Assembly (NCBI GenBank): GCA_037200045.1
Contig: JBBCHM010000001.1
Coordinates: 2,914,001 to 2,978,000 of the forward strand
Direction of reading: 5' to 3'
Length of the DNA stretch: 64,000 nt
DNA from: Rhizomicrobium sp.
GTDB lineage: Bacteria; Pseudomonadota; Alphaproteobacteria; Micropepsales; Micropepsaceae
The notes under the pieces are model-generated. The model did not search any database. It saw nothing but the letters and a program-made list of their open reading frames with translations, and was not told the origin of the DNA. The position numbers and the translations under genes were made by a program. Below, one piece after another: positions 43,349-52,834 of the stretch. The stretch's first letter is position 1, and every line of letters starts with the position of its first letter.

Positions 43349-44754
43349 TTGCGCGCCCGCCATTGCTGCTGGAACGTCGTGCCTTGCGGCACGGGAAAAT
43401 CGCGCACCGCGAACCAGCCGTTGCGGATCGGCACCACCCGCACGCTGCCGCCACGGCCCAGCATCTTCAGAACCCGCGCCGCGATGGATGCCCCGAGGCG
43501 ATAGAGCGCCGGCCGCTTGGCCGCGAAGGCCCACAGCGCCAGGCCGCGCGTGATCGCCTTGGGCGCGAGCCCTTGCCCGTACTCGACGGCGCGCCAGTGG
43601 CGCATGATCCTCGGCAGCGGGATCATCACCGGGCAGACCTCGGCGCAGCGGCCGCAGAAGGTCGAGGCGTTGGCGTGATGCGCCGCGTTCGCCACGCCCA
43701 TCGTGCCGGGGTTCAGCGCCGCGCCGATCGGCCCCATATAGGTCGCGCCATAGGCATGACCGCCGATCGCGCCATAGATCGGGCAGTGATTGATGCAGGC
43801 GCTGCAACGGATGCAGCGCAGCACGTCCTGCGCCTCGGTGCCGATCAGCCGGGAGCGGCCGTTGTCGACCAGCACGACATGGAAGTTCTCCGGCCCGTCG
43901 GTTTCGCCCGGCCCGCGCGGCCCCGCCATGACGCTGACATAGGTCGAGATCGCCTGGCCGGTCGCCGAGCGCGGCAACAGGCGCAGCAGCACCGCCACGT
44001 CGTTCATGTCGGCGACGACCTTCTCGATGCCGGTCACGACGATATGGGTTTTGGGCAGCAGCCGCGTCAGATCGCCATTGCCCTCATTGGTGACGATGAT
44101 CGCCGCGCCCTCCTTGGCGCTCAGGAAATTGGCGCCCGTGATGCCGGCATCGGCGGCCTCGAAGCGGCGGCGCAGCACCGCGCGCGCCTCCTGCACCAGC
44201 GCATTGCGTTCCTGAAGCGAGCGCGCCGGATCGAGGTCCTTGTGCGCGGCGAAGAATGTCTCGGCCACCTGCTCCTTGGAAAGATGAAAAGCCGGCGCGA
44301 TGATGTGGCTGGGCGGTTCGTCGCGAAGCTGGATGATGTATTCGCCGAGGTCGGTCTCGACCGGCTCGATGCCGTTGGCTTCGAGGAAGGGATTGAGGCG
44401 GATCTCCTCCGTCACCATCGACTTGCCCTTGGTGACGGTCTTGGCGCCGACATCCTGCAGGATCGCGAGGATCAAGCGCCGCGCCTCGGCCGCGTCGCGC
44501 GCCCAATGCACCGTGCCGCCCCGCGCATTGACGCTTTGCTCGAACGTGACCAGCAACTCGTCCAGATGCGTCACCGCATAGTCGCGGATCGCCTTGCCGG
44601 CCGCGCGCAGGCTCTCGAAGTCGCCATAGCGGTGCACCGCGAAGGCGCGTCCGGCGCCGAAATGCGTCTTGAGCCGGCCGAGCGCGGGGCGAAGCTGAGG
44701 GTCGGCCAGCGCCGCCCGCGCATTCGCGACGAAGGCTTTGGGATCGACGTTCAC
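43345..44754 (-). CDS. lutB: Lactate utilization iron-sulfur protein B
   Basis: A 469-residue protein with an N-terminal LUD domain (TVTKGKSMVTEEI, TGANFLSAKEGAAIIVTNEG) and a C-terminal ferredoxin-type domain carrying two 4Fe-4S clusters: CIRCSACINHCPIYG and CGRCAEVCPVMIP. In the LutABC complex it transfers electrons from lactate oxidation. The GTG start at 44754 overlaps the lutA stop by four bases; the longer open frame upstream is lutA read out of frame. Confidence 0.94.
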   Translation of the reverse strand: MNVDPKAFVANARAALADPQLRPALGRLKTHFGAGRAFAVHRYGDFESLRAAGKAIRDYAVTHLDELLVTFEQSVNARGGTVHWARDAAEARRLILAILQDVGAKTVTKGKSMVTEEIRLNPFLEANGIEPVETDLGEYIIQLRDEPPSHIIAPAFHLSKEQVAETFFAAHKDLDPARSLQERNALVQEARAVLRRRFEAADAGITGANFLSAKEGAAIIVTNEGNGDLTRLLPKTHIVVTGIEKVVADMNDVAVLLRLLPRSATGQAISTYVSVMAGPRGPGETDGPENFHVVLVDNGRSRLIGTEAQDVLRCIRCSACINHCPIYGAIGGHAYGATYMGPIGAALNPGTMGVANAAHHANASTFCGRCAEVCPVMIPLPRIMRHWRAVEYGQGLAPKAITRGLALWAFAAKRPALYRLGASIAARVLKMLGRGGSVRVVPIRNGWFAVRDFPVPQGTTFQQQWRARK

Positions 44755-45515
44755 GGCTCGCCCAGCGCCTTGCCGTCGCCCATGCCGGCCAGCACTTCGG
44801 CGACGTGGCGCACCTCCAGCGTCTTGCCCTGCCGCGCCATCCGGCCCTTCAGGTGCAGCAGGCAGCCCAGATCGCCGCCTAGCAGCGCCGCCGCGCCGGT
44901 GTTGCAGGCATCGGCGATCTTGTCGTCGGCCATGCGCTCGGAGATGTCGGGATATTTCACGCTGAACAGTCCGCCGAAGCCGCAGCACACTTGCGGATCG
45001 GTCAGTTCGTCGATCGCCAGCCCGTTCACCGTCGAGAGCAGCGCGCGCGGCTCCGCCTTCACGCCCATCTCGCGCAGCGAGGAACAGGAATCGTGATAGC
45101 AGACGCGCCGGGCGTAGTCCGCCGTCACGCCGGTCACGCCGCGCACCCTCACCAGGAACGACAGCAGCTCATGCGTCTTGGCGCTGAGCGCGCGGGCGCG
45201 GGGCAGCCAGGCCGGGTCCTTCTCGAACATCTCGGGATAGTGCCGCTTGATCATCCCGCCGCAGGAGCCGGACGGCGCCACGACATGGTCGAAGCCATCG
45301 AAGGCGGCGATCACGTTGCGCGCGATCTCTATCGCGTCGCGGTCGGCGCCGGCGTTCCACGCCGGCTGGCCGCAGCAGGTCTGCGCCGCCGGCACCTCGA
45401 CGTCGCAACCGGCCTGTTCCAGCAGCTTCACCGCGGCGAAGCCGATTTGCGGCCGCACCAGATCGACGAGGCAGGTGACGAAAAGACCGACCCGGGGCCG
45501 CGCATCCACGGTCAT
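44751..45515 (-). CDS. lutA: Lactate utilization protein A (CCG-domain)
   Basis: A 254-residue protein with two Cys-rich CCG domains, QTCCGQPAWN and QVCCGFGGLFS, plus the partner Cys residues in PSGSCGGMI and YHDSCSSL. Each domain may hold an iron-sulfur cluster as in heterodisulfide reductase subunits. It overlaps the upstream acyltransferase gene by four bases and lutB by four, so all four genes are translated from one message. Confidence 0.93.
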   Translation of the reverse strand: MTVDARPRVGLFVTCLVDLVRPQIGFAAVKLLEQAGCDVEVPAAQTCCGQPAWNAGADRDAIEIARNVIAAFDGFDHVVAPSGSCGGMIKRHYPEMFEKDPAWLPRARALSAKTHELLSFLVRVRGVTGVTADYARRVCYHDSCSSLREMGVKAEPRALLSTVNGLAIDELTDPQVCCGFGGLFSVKYPDISERMADDKIADACNTGAAALLGGDLGCLLHLKGRMARQGKTLEVRHVAEVLAGMGDGKALGEP

Positions 45516-46396
45516 GGCGCCGGCGCGCGCTTGGGGCGCTTCACCCGCTTGCGCGGCAGCTTCGCCGGCACGGCCTCGCCCAGCGAATAGGTGATCTCTT
45601 TCAGCATATCCATCACGGTCTGGCGGTCGTTGATCCCGGCGATGCGTTCATAGGGCAGCACGTCGCCCAGCCGGACATACACCTCGCTGCCGATGCGGTC
45701 ATGGACTTCCTTGAACAGCAGCGACAGGCGCAGCGTCATGCTGATATGGCTCGCGAGCTGGAACAGCCGGCTGTTCTGCCCGGCGAAATAGACCGGCGCC
45801 ACCGCCGCCTTGGCCTGGGCGATCAGCCGCGCCGTCAGGTTCTTCCATTCGGTGTCGACGGCGCGCTTGTGCCAGATGGTCGGCGTGGTGGAGACGCCGC
45901 CGGCCGGAAACACCACCAGGCAGCCGCCCTTCATCAGATGGTTCTTGGCCTCGGCCCGGGTGCGCAGATTGGTCTTCAGCGCCTCCTCGGTCTCGGCGAA
46001 ATCGACCGGCAGGAGGAAGCTCTTCACTTCATCGGCGCGCAGCAGCACCGCATTGGTCAGCACCCGGAAATCCTTGCGCACCTTCGATACGATCGAACAG
46101 ATGATGAGCCCGTCCAGCACGCCGAAGGGATGATTGGCCACGACCACCAGCGGGCCGGTGCGCGGCCATTGCGCCAGCGTGTCCGCGTTGTAGCGGACAT
46201 GGAGCTCGAGCTTGCGGATCGCCGCGTCCCAGAAATCCTCGCCCGGCACCGGGTTGGCGCGGTTGTCCTCGTAGAGCCATTTCAGATAGGGCTGGCCGGT
46301 GATGCGCTCCACCAGCCGGATGAAGAACCGCTTCAGCCGCGGATCGGCCGGATCGGCATAGGAGAAGGTGTCGATATCGGCGGGCGATTCAGCCAT
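45512..46396 (-). CDS. Lysophospholipid acyltransferase-type protein heading the lut operon
   Basis: A 294-residue member of the PlsC-like glycerolipid acyltransferases. The HX4D motif is present as NHPFGVLDG (residues about 88-96), with FPAGGVSTTPTIW as the glycerol-phosphate-binding block and VAPVYFAGQNSRLFQ downstream. The C-terminus is Lys/Arg/Pro-rich (KLPRKRVKRPKRAPAP), possibly membrane-binding. The related OlsA/ornithine-lipid enzymes have this size. Its ATG-to-lutA four-base overlap ties it to lactate genes for no obvious metabolic reason. Confidence 0.83.
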   Translation of the reverse strand: MAESPADIDTFSYADPADPRLKRFFIRLVERITGQPYLKWLYEDNRANPVPGEDFWDAAIRKLELHVRYNADTLAQWPRTGPLVVVANHPFGVLDGLIICSIVSKVRKDFRVLTNAVLLRADEVKSFLLPVDFAETEEALKTNLRTRAEAKNHLMKGGCLVVFPAGGVSTTPTIWHKRAVDTEWKNLTARLIAQAKAAVAPVYFAGQNSRLFQLASHISMTLRLSLLFKEVHDRIGSEVYVRLGDVLPYERIAGINDRQTVMDMLKEITYSLGEAVPAKLPRKRVKRPKRAPAP

Positions 46397-46508
46397 CGGA
46401 TAATTTTGTCACGGGCGGCGGACGCAGGCTACAGCCCGAAGCGGGTGGATTTTGGGCGGTTCCGTCCGGTTTTCGCTGCACCGCGGCATGCCGTCGGCCG
46501 AAGCGGCT

Positions 46509-47477
46509 CTACCCGAACCGCCGCTTCAGCCAATCCACCATGATCGCGTTCAGCTCGTCGGGATGTTCCTGCTGGGTCCAGTGGCCGCAATCCTTGATCA
46601 GCGCCTTCTCCAGGTCGGGCACATACTGCTCCATGCCTTCGGCCATCGCGGGCGAGAGCACGATGTCGTCCTCCGCCATGACCATCAGGCTCGGCATCGG
46701 GACATGCTGCGCGAGGTCGGCGCTGCGCTCCCAGTTGCGGGTGAAATTGCGGTACCAGTTGATGCCGCCGGTGAAGCCGGTGCGCGTGAAGGTGTCGACG
46801 AAATACTTCAATTCCTCGGCGTTCAGGAGCAGCGTGCCGCCGTTCCAGCTCGCCTCGTCGGCCTCCAGCGCCTTGACGAGGGCGAGGTTGCGCTGTCCGG
46901 CCGGCAGCTTGGCGTAGTCCGCCGCCTTCATCGCCGATTTGCGCATGAAGAAGCGGAACGTCTTGCCGACATCCTTGGCCAGCGCGGCGTCGGCGAGGCC
47001 GGGCTGCTGGAAATAGACGATATACATGTCCTCGCCGAACACCGCGCGCATCATCGCGATCGGGTCCATCGGCCCGCGCCGCAGGAACGGCGTGTTGACG
47101 CCGATGACGCCGCGCACGCGGGCCGGATGCAGCAGCGGCATGCTCCACACCACCATCCCGCCCCAGTCATGGCCGCAGAACACCGCGTCCTTGAGGCCGA
47201 GCGCGTCGAGCAGTCCCACCAGGTCGCCGGTCAGGTGCTCCATGTCGTAGTCGGCGACGGCTTCGGGGCGCGACGTGCGGCCATAGCCGCGCTGGTCCGG
47301 CGCGATGGCGCGAAAGCCCGCCGCCGCCAGCGCCGGCAATTGATGGCGCCAGGAATAGGCGAGTTCGGGAAAGCCGTGGCACAGCACGACCGGCACGCCG
47401 TCCTTCGGCCCGGCCTCGTAGACCGCCATGTCGATGCCGTTGGTCTTGACGATGGTGGGTTCGGGAAAGGTTGGCAT
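46509..47477 (-). CDS. Epoxide hydrolase-type alpha/beta hydrolase
   Basis: A 322-residue alpha/beta hydrolase with an Asp nucleophile in CGHDWGGMVVW, oxyanion motif LCHGFPELAYSWRHQ, lid Tyr candidates (DMYIVYFQQPG) and catalytic His in CGHWTQQEHPDE. This pattern is that of soluble epoxide hydrolases rather than Ser esterases. ATG 47477 is preceded by GGAGA. The upstream open frame extension (PGWPAFAGHD...) is merely the translated palindromic element A and is not part of the protein. Confidence 0.9.
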   Translation of the reverse strand: MPTFPEPTIVKTNGIDMAVYEAGPKDGVPVVLCHGFPELAYSWRHQLPALAAAGFRAIAPDQRGYGRTSRPEAVADYDMEHLTGDLVGLLDALGLKDAVFCGHDWGGMVVWSMPLLHPARVRGVIGVNTPFLRRGPMDPIAMMRAVFGEDMYIVYFQQPGLADAALAKDVGKTFRFFMRKSAMKAADYAKLPAGQRNLALVKALEADEASWNGGTLLLNAEELKYFVDTFTRTGFTGGINWYRNFTRNWERSADLAQHVPMPSLMVMAEDDIVLSPAMAEGMEQYVPDLEKALIKDCGHWTQQEHPDELNAIMVDWLKRRFG

Positions 47478-47509
47478 GAACGTCTCCTCTGTTGTTCTTT
47501 GAACCTTGC

Positions 47510-47632
47510 TGTCATGGCCCGCGAATGCGGGCCATCCAGGTGACGCCGGCACCGCGTTCTAGTCTTCGCGCCCAGGAATTCGAGAGCAGTACATGATTTC
47601 AACTGGATGGCCCGCATTCGCGGGCCATGACA
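47510..47632 (-). repeat. Palindromic element family A, copy 2
   Basis: A 123-base element with exact 30-base terminal inverted repeats at 47510-47539 and 47603-47632, identical to those of copy 1 at 9358-9459. Its 63-base centre is different. It lies 33 bases upstream of the epoxide hydrolase start and 34 bases after the end of the broken FAD-oxidoreductase gene. Any promoter for the hydrolase must lie in or beyond the element. Confidence 0.92.
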
Positions 47633-47665
47633 ATCGGGGGTGACGGCAAGCGGGCATTTCCGGTC

Positions 47666-49154
47666 CTACGCCGCGATGTTGAGCAGCTTCAGCATCGCCG
47701 CGCGATCCGGTCCCGCTTTCGGCGGATAGAGCCCGCGCCGCTCCTTGTCGGCCTTCGAGGTCGCCCACACGGCAAGGATGCGCGCCATGATCGCGGGCCG
47801 TTTCATGAACGCGGTCGGCTCGTCCAGCATGTGGAACACGCGGGAGAGCGCCCGGCTCACCTCCACGTCGCCGCGCTGGGCCGGCATCAAGCCGTCCTCG
47901 GTGAAGCTCTTGGCGAGCCGCGCGCGATAGCCCGGCCGGTAGTGCGGATCGCGCTCGTGCCGGGCGCGGCGGATCGCGTTGAGGTCGAGGTCCACCATGG
48001 AATCGAAGAACGGCCGGATGGCCTCGGTGAGGTCGCGCTCGTATTTCCTGGCGCGCTCGACCGATCGGCGCCCGCGTCCAGCGCCGCGCGCAGCAGATGC
48101 GCCTCGACCACGCCGGAGGAACAGCCGCGCCCATAGAGCGGATTGGTGCGGATCGCCGCGTCGCCCAGCGCGAAGAAGTTCAGCACCTGCGGCTCGCCGT
48201 CCTTCATATAGTGGCGCCACATATTATACAGCTCGCCCATCGAGAACACCCGGCTGACCGGCTCGGCGCGCTTGGGATCGATCCAGCGCGCCGCGCCCGG
48301 CATCGCCATGCAGGCGGCGTCGAAGGTCTCCGGCTTCATCACCGCGGTGCGCAGATGGTTCTCGATCTCCGGCACCGCCAGCGTCACGGAGAAGTGCCGG
48401 TTGTCGGCGATGAACACGCCGAACTTGATGTAGCCGAGATCGGCGCCGCCGGCCGCCGCCTTGGGATCGCGCGGCGGCTCGTCCTGCCCGTCGCGCAGCT
48501 TGTAGTGCCGCGTATAATAGAGAATGCCGCAGGGGCTGGATTCCTCGCGCACCGTCGCGCCCTCGGCGCGCAGCCATTCGGGAAACTGCGTGTTGCGGCC
48601 CGAGGCGTCGACGACGATGGCGGCGCGCATCTCCTCCACGGCGCCGTTGCGCTCGACCTTCAGGCCCTCGACCACGATGCGTCCGTTCTCGCGGCGCGTC
48701 AGCAGCCCGCGCACGCCGGCCTCGGGGATGAACGTCACGCCCGGCAGCTTGGCCGCATAGCGGCGCAGGATCAGTTCCAGCGTCGTGCGCCGGCTGAACA
48801 GCAGCTTCAAATCCTCGTCGCCCTTGCCGGGCGATAGTCCTTGGCGAGCGCCGGCGGCAGGCCGTCCTCGAAGCCGAACAGGCGCGTGCCCTCGGCCAGC
48901 AATTCGGCCATCAGCTCCGGATAGCGATCGCGGATCAGCGAGGTGAGCCGGCCGAGGAAGGCATGGCTGTGGCGAAGCTGCGTCGCGCCGTGCCGCTCCC
49001 AGGCATAGAACGCGTCTTCCGCCGAGCCGGCGGGCGGCGGCGGATCGCGGTCGAGGATGGTGATGCGGCGCGCGCTGCCGCCGAAGGCTAGCGCGGCGCC
49101 GAGGCCGGCGATGCCGCTGCCGGCGACCAGGATGTGCTCGTCCTTGCCCATCAT
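47666..49154 (-). pseudogene. FAD-dependent oxidoreductase, frameshifted twice
   Basis: Three consecutive reading frames join into one flavoprotein of about 495 residues. The first part has the FAD-binding motif VAGSGIAGLGAALAFGG and runs to LAKDYRP. The second starts KGDEDLKLLFSRRTTLELIL and includes VVDASGRNTQFPEWL and FALGDAAIRTNPLYGRG. The third runs VERARKYERDLTEAI to the stop. The breaks lie near 48827 (one base missing) and 48062 (one base missing). Style is that of halogenase or geranylgeranyl-reductase-like flavoproteins; the substrate is unknown. Genuine decay and sequencing error cannot be separated here. Confidence 0.75.
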
Positions 49155-49522
49155 ACCTTCAAACCGCGTGGCGGCGAGCGCCAGCGCGCACCAGCCGATG
49201 ATGAAACCCAATCCGCCGAACGGCGTGACGAAGGCGAGACCGCGCGCGCCCGTCAGGGCCAGAAGATAGAGCGAACCGGAGAAGAGAAAAATCCCGCGAG
49301 GAAAAATGCGCAGGCTGTTGCCGCGGCGCCTGCCGCTGCGTCACGTATGGCGAAGGCGGCGAGCCCGATCGCCAGCGCGTGATACATGTGATAGCGCGCC
49401 GCCGTCTCGAAGATCTGCAGCGCATGCGCATCGATCCGGCCCTGCAACCCGTGCGCGCCGAACGCGCCTGCCGCGGCGGCAAGCGCGCCGTTGATCGCCG
49501 CGACCAGGAGCCAGGTGCTCAT
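49155..49522 (-). pseudogene. DUF423 membrane protein, frameshifted
   Basis: The start MSTWLLVAAINGALAAAAGA and AHGLQGRIDAHAL are typical of the about 120-residue DUF423 four-helix membrane proteins. The frame is lost in a run of five T on the coding strand (49287-49291). The next frame continues perfectly with LFSGSLYLLALTGARGLAFV and GGLGFIIGWCALAL. In that frame there is no stop before the ATGs of the oxidoreductase, so a second indel near 49155 or a true fusion is possible. The ATG overlaps the peptidase stop by four bases. Confidence 0.7.
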
Positions 49523-50782
49523 GCGCAGCCGCAGCCGCCATGCCCGTGATGGTCGTGCTTCAAGGGCTCGCGCGACCGCGCGATCGCGGCTTGCGAAAGC
49601 TCGCCCGTCGCGGCGAAATCGGCGCGCGCCGCCGCGAGCTGCCCCGCGTCGGCCATCAGGTCGAGCGCCGTCATGGCGAGCGATTTGGCGCCGTCGATCA
49701 CCGCCGCGTCGCCGGTTTCCGACGCGGCATAGCGGGCGAATTCCGCGTTGTGGATGATCACGCCGGCCGGCGCGACGCCCAGCATCGGATGGATCGAGGG
49801 CACGCGATGGCTGACATTGCCCATGTCGGTCGAGCCGGCATAGCCCGGCGGCAAATCCTTCACCGGGAAGAAGTCGCGCCCCAGCTTGACCGCGTTCTTC
49901 TCGTACAGCTCGGCCATCGGCCAGTTGGTCTTGAGGTCGAGATAGTCGGGTGTCGCCCCAATGCGCCTCCAGCGTGCAGCCGGTGGCGAGCGCGCCGGCC
50001 TCCAGGCATCTGTGTACCCGGGCTTTCAATGGCGCCAGTTCGTGGGCGTCCACCGCGCGCACATAGAAGCGGCAGGCGGCCCGCTCCGGCACGATGTTGG
50101 GCGCCAGGCCGCCCTCGGTGATGATGCCGTGGATGCGGTCGGTGTTGCGGATGTGCTGGCGAAGCTGCGCGATGGCCTGATAGGCCGTGACGACCGCGTC
50201 GAGCGCGTTCAGCCCGCGATAGGGCATGGCCGAGGCATGCGCCGAGCGGCCGTGGAAGATCGCCTCCACCTCGGCGATGGCGATGCAGGGCATCGTCACG
50301 AGATTCTCGCTGGAGGGATGGATCATCATCGCCGCGTCGGTACCGTCGAACGCGCCCTCGCGCGCCATGATCTCCTTGCCGCCGAAACGTTCCTCCGCCG
50401 GCGTGCCGAGATAGCGCACGCGCCCGGGCAGACGCCCGTTCAGCTTCGACAGCGCGATGGCCGCGCCATAGCCGCTGGTCGCGATGATGTTGTGGCCGCA
50501 GGCATGGCCGATGCCGGGCAGCGCGTCATATTCCGACAGGATCGCGATATTGGGTCCGCCGTCCTTGCCGAACTCGGCGGCATAGCCGGTCTTGAGCCCG
50601 AACGCCTCGCGCTGGACCGCGATGCCGTGGCCCTCGACCGCGTCGGTCAGCCGCTTGGCCGCCTTGAATTCCTCCAGCGCCAGTTCCGGCTCGCCATGGA
50701 TCGCATGGCTCAGCGCCAGGAGTTCCTCGGCCAGCCCGTCGACCGCCGCGCAGACATCTTTCTTCAATTGTTCCAATGACAT
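49519..50782 (-). pseudogene. M20-family amidohydrolase (AbgB/peptidase-like), frameshifted
   Basis: The first 310 residues show an M20D-type peptidase: SHAIHGEPELALEEFKAAKR, EYDALPGIGHACGHNIIA (metal ligands), TPAEERFGGKEIM and the dimerisation domain HGRSAHASAMPYRGLNAL. Near 49957, in a run of four C, one extra base shifts the frame. The other frame continues TPDYLDLKTNWPMAELYEKN and GSTDMGNVSHRVPSIHPML to the end, closing with a His-rich tail HDHHGHGGCGCA. The two halves together make about 420 residues, normal for the family. The His/Cys tail is unusual and may bind metal. Confidence 0.8.
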
Positions 50783-50848
50783 AGAGGATACTTTCGGGGC
50801 GACCTTGCCATCATAGACAGTCCGGCGCCGCTTTGCGAAGGTCGGTTC

Positions 50849-51598
50849 ATGACACTCTTTGCCACCGCAAAAGACGGCATCCGCCTGGCCTTTGAAATCG
50901 TCGGCGAGGGCGCGCCCATCGTGCTGGTCCACGGCTTCGCTTCCGACCGGGCGCAGAACTGGCGGAATGTCGGCTGGTACGAGACGCTCACCGGCGCCGG
51001 CCACCGCGTCGTGGCGATGGACTGCCGCGGCCACGGCCTGAGCGACAAGCCGCATGACGAGGCCTCGTACGGCGATAAGATGGTGGACGATATCGCGGCC
51101 GTGATGGACGCGGCCGGCCTCGAGCGCGCCGATGTGATGGGCTACTCGATGGGCGGCATCCTCACCGTCGGCCTTCTGATGACCCGGCCGGAGCGGATCG
51201 CGCGGGCGATCTGCGCCGGCATCGGCGAGACCTATTTCTCCGGACTGTCGCACCGGCGCGGCATCGCGGCGGCCCTGCGCGCGTCCGATCCCGGCACGAT
51301 CACCGATCCGATGCAGAAGGCGTTCCGCGCCTTCGCCTCGCAAGGCGGCAAGGACATGCTGGCGCTCGCCGCCTGCATGGCCGCCGACCGCACGATGTAT
51401 TCCCGCGAGCAGCTCAAGACCTGTTCGACGCCGATCCTCGTCGTCGACGGCGACAAGGACATCCAGTCGGGCCGGCCGGAGCCGCTGGCCGAAGCCTTCA
51501 CGAACGGCCGCGCCGCCGTCATTCCGGGCCGCGACCACATGACCGCGGTCGGCGACAAGCTCTACAAGAAGGCCGTGCTGGACTTCCTGTTAACCTAG
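50849..51598 (+). CDS. Alpha/beta hydrolase
   Basis: A 249-residue intact hydrolase. The oxyanion region is VLVHGFASDRAQNWRNVGWY, the nucleophile elbow MGYSMGGILTV, the acid in ILVVDGDKDIQ and the base in PGRDHMTAV. It resembles 3-oxoadipate enol-lactonase/esterase-like proteins, but no pathway partner is present. It diverges from the peptidase gene (66 bases between starts). It is the one unbroken gene inside the frameshifted zone. Confidence 0.85.
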   Translation: MTLFATAKDGIRLAFEIVGEGAPIVLVHGFASDRAQNWRNVGWYETLTGAGHRVVAMDCRGHGLSDKPHDEASYGDKMVDDIAAVMDAAGLERADVMGYSMGGILTVGLLMTRPERIARAICAGIGETYFSGLSHRRGIAAALRASDPGTITDPMQKAFRAFASQGGKDMLALAACMAADRTMYSREQLKTCSTPILVVDGDKDIQSGRPEPLAEAFTNGRAAVIPGRDHMTAVGDKLYKKAVLDFLLT

Positions 51599-51703
51599 AG
51601 CGCGTCGCCCAGATCTGCCCGCCAAATGGGCAGCGCGGTGCGAAAGCGCCGCCTTCTCCCTGCCCAACCGGCGCGTTACAGTTTTCCGACAATGGGGAAC
51701 TTT

Positions 51704-52760
51704 ATGAGGGCAAATGCCCGCGCGACCTTTGCCGTGCTCATCGCGGCATTGGGATATTGCGGCCCGGCCGCCGCCGCGGACTGCCCGCCCATGACGCGGC
51801 TCGCCGCCCTCGATCTGCAGTCCGCCATCGACAAGAAGGAGGAATACGTCCCGGTCACCATCAACGGCGTGGCCAAGCTGATGCTGCTCGACACCGGCGG
51901 CGCCATGACCGAGATCACGAACCGAGGCGGCGGACGAGCTGCGCCTGGTGCGCCGGCACGGAAATTTCCGGCTCTTCAACATCTACGGCGAATCCTCGAG
52001 CACCTTCGCCGAAGCCTCGCTCGTCATCGGTCCGCTCCGGGCCGACCGGGTCGCGCTCGCCATCGCCCCGGGCCGCGGCGTGTTCGGCGAGGATTACGAG
52101 CTCGCCGGCGTGCTCGCGCCCGACATCCTCAAGCATTACGACATCGACGTCGATTTCGGCGCCGACAAGATGAACCTGTTCTCGCCGGACCATTGCGCCG
52201 GCAAGGTGATCTATTGGAAGCCCGACGCGGTCGCCGTGGTGCCGATGCGGGTCCTGCATTCGGGCCACATCATCGTATCGGTGCTGCTCGACGGCCAGCC
52301 GGTGACGGCGATCATCGATACCGGCGCCTATCACACGACGCTGGCCCTGCCGGTGGCGGAAACCCAATTCGACCTGACGCTCGGCTCGGCCGCCGCGCCC
52401 AGGATCGGAAACCTGATCGGCAAGCCGAGCGCCTATGTCTATCGCCACATCTTCAAGACGCTCGCCTTCGAGGGCATCGTGGTCCGCAATCCGCAGGTCG
52501 AGATCATTCCCGATCTTTTGCGCCGGGTGGCCGCCGACGCGGCGGCGCCGGTGACCGGCACGCGCATCGGCGATCCGCGCATGTTCGAAGGCGCCGCCAT
52601 GCTGATTGGCATGAGCATCCTCAGGCACTTCCATATCTACATCTCCTATAAGGAGCAGAGGCTTTATGTGACGCCGACGGTGGAGATTCCCGTGACGCCG
52701 CCGGTCGCGGCGGAGCCGCCGGTGCAACCCGCCCATCTCGCCGTGCGCCTAGCGCCTTGA
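51704..52760 (+). pseudogene. Retropepsin-like aspartyl protease paralogue 1, frameshifted
   Basis: A signal peptide (RANARATFAVLIAALGYCG, cleavage near AAA) and a first Asp motif [15 protein letters not shown] are followed by a frame change near 51921, a net gain of one base or loss of two. The downstream frame continues ADELRLVRRHGNFRLFNIYG, a second Asp motif AIIDTGAYHTTLALP and a C-terminus ILRHFHIYISYKEQRLYVTP. About 350 residues would result. It is a close tandem paralogue of the next gene, which is intact. ATG 51704 follows GGGGA; ATG 51692 is in frame upstream. Confidence 0.78.
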
Positions 52761-52834
52761 GCGGCGGCCGTCTTTCCGCATCCTGGCCGGTCGGCTAAGG
52801 TTGTGGCCGAAAACGGGCATCGGCGGGCAAATTC

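Noticed and set aside
47478..47552. N-terminal extension of the epoxide hydrolase (PGWPAFAGHD type)
   Set aside because: This is the translated end of palindromic element A, and the ATG at 47477 has its own GGAGA site.
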